Below are positions 31,401-32,448 of a stretch of DNA of 32,448 bases, in pieces. Numbering within the stretch: the stretch's first letter is position 1; each line of letters opens with the position of its first letter. The stretch lies in contig JAAYKY010000015.1 of the NCBI GenBank assembly GCA_012522185.1, positions 1 to 32,448 of the forward strand, read 5' to 3'. The stretch is from Flavobacteriaceae bacterium. GTDB taxonomy: Bacteria > Bacteroidota > Bacteroidia > Flavobacteriales > Weeksellaceae. The position numbers and the translations under genes are program-made. Under the pieces are notes generated by a model that was not told the DNA's origin, searched no databases, and saw only the letters and a program-made list of their open reading frames with translations.

Positions 31401-32448
31401 GACCCAGGAATGAATATTTACAGCTATTCCGGCACATCGACCACTACCTTTACAGAAGGTGAACAAGCCTTTACTGGAGAAGCTACTTGGAATATTTCAG
31501 AAGCGCTTTACAATGCCTTGATAACGGCACCAGAAAGTGGAAATCTACATTTCCCTGCCGATGATATATCTGATGTTGGAAATACAGCTACATTAATTGG
31601 AACCTACCGAGTAATTCTACCAGATGGTTCAGGAGAACCTGGATATGATTGTTCTCAATCCGTCGCTTCCAATAACATGGAAAACGGAGGATTCATTGGC
31701 GGAGATACCAACCAGCGTTTGGCAATTGATATCAATGTAAATACTGAATCTACATTTGCAATTGATCAAATCAAATTGAATCTAATTCAAGACGCTGCTC
31801 CAACCTACATCAATATTATTATTCGTGAAGATGTAGCCGGCATACCAGGTGATGCACTTCATACTTTCAATAATGTTAGTATCATCGATAGTGAATTTGT
31901 AGGATCCAACTTTGGTTTTGACTTCTATACCCATACCTTGGATATCTCAGCTGAGGACTTGGTACTGGAAGGAGGTGCAACCGGAGCTAAATTCTGGATG
32001 GAAGTAGAATCCGATGCTGATGGATGGGAATCTACAACTGCTGCTGTAACCGGATCAGCGGGTGCGTTTTTCAATAACAATACAGGAGGTGTTTGGATGA
32101 TTGGAACTTCTGAATACGTATATGAGCTTATCGGAACTTGTACAGGGGAAGAGGAAGAACCTGGAGAAGGTTGTTTCGTAACCGGAACTTTCGATCAGTG
32201 GCCTTCCACGACTTATGTACCTTCTTGTTTAGGAGTACCTGAGGCAATCACAACTGCTGGATGGGCAGGAGAATTCTCTAAAGTTCAAGTAACTGCAGGA
32301 GTAGAATACACCTTCTCAAGTTCTGTTCCAACTGACTTTATCACTATTGCAGATGAAACGCAAGAAATCGCTTTCATAACCGGTACTGGTTCTGTAACAT
32401 GGACTTCTCCAGTGGATCAAGTAATTCGTTTCTATGTACATAAAGATG
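28479..32448 (+). CDS. Giant modular secreted protein, T9SS-type (truncated at right edge)
   Basis: The frame opens at ATG 28479 and stays open for 1323 codons to the window end. The signal peptide is hydrophobic with a cleavage after STAFG-Q (residue 27). Modules separated by acidic Glu/Pro/Gly linkers follow: a Cys-containing domain (28660-29040); a beta domain (29100-29525); a CSQG...VSGTC module (29571-30054); a choice-of-anchor/cleaved-adhesin-like domain starting VPYLEDFE (about 30085-30580); further beta domains (30600-31620); a second CSQS...ELIGTC module (31648-32142); and a C...WAGEFSKVQVTAGVEYTFSSS module running off the end. This composition is typical of T9SS-exported adhesins of gliding or surface-colonising Bacteroidota; the expected C-terminal sorting domain lies outside. 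Function is otherwise unknown. Minus-strand frames here are shadows. Confidence 0.88.
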   Translation, partial: MRKIYFCSLMCFLALFFVQSWSSTAFGQISLTTDQQLEAERALMESNNPVNFTNPFGLDGVSDAACENALPITSGNIVNEPLVCGTEDLLNATNVTVFCSSLGTFGPNYSSGIEATYTYTPSEDGSVTITVNNQSWAAIMVYEGCPTEGNCVAAERSSGTTRTVTFDATEGVEYFIWIDSWAPPASPCSDGGLMTFSGPEPMGETEPSDLECYTLNHPILNNFNGTYFKWDEGLVSDNTTITGWHFNPYGSTTLSFYFSTGSGAVSSPSGGTSWLVLGPGDVVGPDSNYGGSIGQAVNWQSGADGYLGIRFPCDAPGGTCYGYVHMTTTSGGGYPATVIDYCYDPSGEAVTIPGDIGEPEPSEECSQGIASVSTLPNAYGIDSSEDYRVADDFVVGAGGFIMNKITIDVNNQAVPSNAVINIRANNAGAPGTILHTVTGAPDSSEVVGSAYGDPIHHLTFNLDTPIELDEGIYWIEPTMSGDDYVWLALVDYQSSHGANMQLSNNSGATWLADGDYSMIFTVSGTCGEDGGEDPCSAVDVPYLEDFELAVVPGMPECTTTENIGSGNDWTTATATTGNYGFTGTFLRYSWHNTEDADTWFYTKGINLTAGTTYEISYKYGGTGTTFVESMKVAYGTSAESTAMTTTLADHPTITNNTPLINTVEFTPDADGVYYFGFNAYSEFNKFYLHVDDIQIQEVDGSTEPGDEIDCEDGPGIVKLDDGIIDNGFSGNPASVSEVVFVEKFTPTSYPVTVESVCAAFAMQSGATPSMDYEIVVYDDDGTEGEPGTEIGTMTGLTANDIPVYSGGSQAVWQSADTSSENWQITEGSVYVGVKFSPSTLNHYIAADQSTTTPVGQAYWWNDLDEAWTSVAITWPTYRALMIRPAFSEGTPVEEEDLLIVDLTVPNQVTITATDATSVATVSGSTTTGFYFEDLLSNAGTQAIGTTTYEGTPTLTAASVPTDNSPSLYRGGSSADPGMNIYSYSGTSTTTFTEGEQAFTGEATWNISEALYNALITAPESGNLHFPADDISDVGNTATLIGTYRVILPDGSGEPGYDCSQSVASNNMENGGFIGGDTNQRLAIDINVNTESTFAIDQIKLNLIQDAAPTYINIIIREDVAGIPGDALHTFNNVSIIDSEFVGSNFGFDFYTHTLDISAEDLVLEGGATGAKFWMEVESDADGWESTTAAVTGSAGAFFNNNTGGVWMIGTSEYVYELIGTCTGEEEEPGEGCFVTGTFDQWPSTTYVPSCLGVPEAITTAGWAGEFSKVQVTAGVEYTFSSSVPTDFITIADETQEIAFITGTGSVTWTSPVDQVIRFYVHKD

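Noticed and set aside
1-32448. CRISPR array, tRNA, rRNA, prophage or classical defence island
   Set aside because: No regularly spaced direct repeats, no tRNA T-arm pattern, no phage structural genes and no restriction or nuclease operon were seen by eye. A small RNA could still be missed without a covariance search.

Overview
The window looks like a chromosomal segment from a Bacteroidota bacterium, most likely Flavobacteriales and perhaps Weeksellaceae-like. The evidence is moderately low GC, an almost complete lack of Shine-Dalgarno sequences, repeated TAnnTTTG-type -7 promoter elements, type IX secretion (T9SS) cargo proteins, a menaquinone pathway, a mevalonate-pathway enzyme, and a DnaJ with a reduced zinc-binding region. 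Most genes are housekeeping. I found no rRNA, tRNA, CRISPR array or prophage.

Layout. 1-426: the start of a probable IS982-type transposase running off the left edge, then an intergenic stretch with a 33-bp perfect palindrome and a sigma54-like promoter. 427-2226: the grpE-dnaJ chaperone pair and a terminator. 2274-6600: menB, a DUF2683/YoeB-type toxin-antitoxin module whose toxin frame has an in-frame stop, an MFS exporter, a second copy of the palindrome, menA, and an MBL-fold hydrolase. 6617-10924 (minus): an M3-family lipoprotein peptidase and metG. 11044-13371: a second small toxin-antitoxin pair, a GT39 membrane glycosyltransferase (minus) and a 39-aa membrane peptide. 13446-19016 (plus): a structured leader, der, a GlcD-type FAD oxidase, an unknown four-cysteine protein, an SDR-family reductase/epimerase and mvaD. 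19083-20050: a small T9SS cargo protein with a strong terminator. 20193-21122 (minus): a YihY-type membrane protein. 21152-25750 (plus): a tightly packed run rlmH, CPBP protease, rdgB, rnz and DUF4153. 25728-28372 (minus): menC, a DUF1684 lipoprotein and menE in one operon. 28479-32448: a very large modular T9SS-type surface protein, open at the right edge.

How the genes work together. MenC, MenE, MenB and MenA cover four menaquinone steps, split between two loci about 20 kb apart. MvaD supplies isoprenoid precursors for the side chain. The MBL-fold hydrolase after menA is a candidate for an accessory step. GrpE and DnaJ serve DnaK. RlmH, Der, MetG and RNase Z all concern translation or RNA maturation.

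No single locus stands out as a wholly new system. The best leads are the nonsense-interrupted YoeB toxin, the menA-linked MBL hydrolase, the sigma54-like promoter at the chaperone operon, the duplicated 33-bp palindrome, the hairpin-rich der leader, and the very short or absent leaders of several genes.
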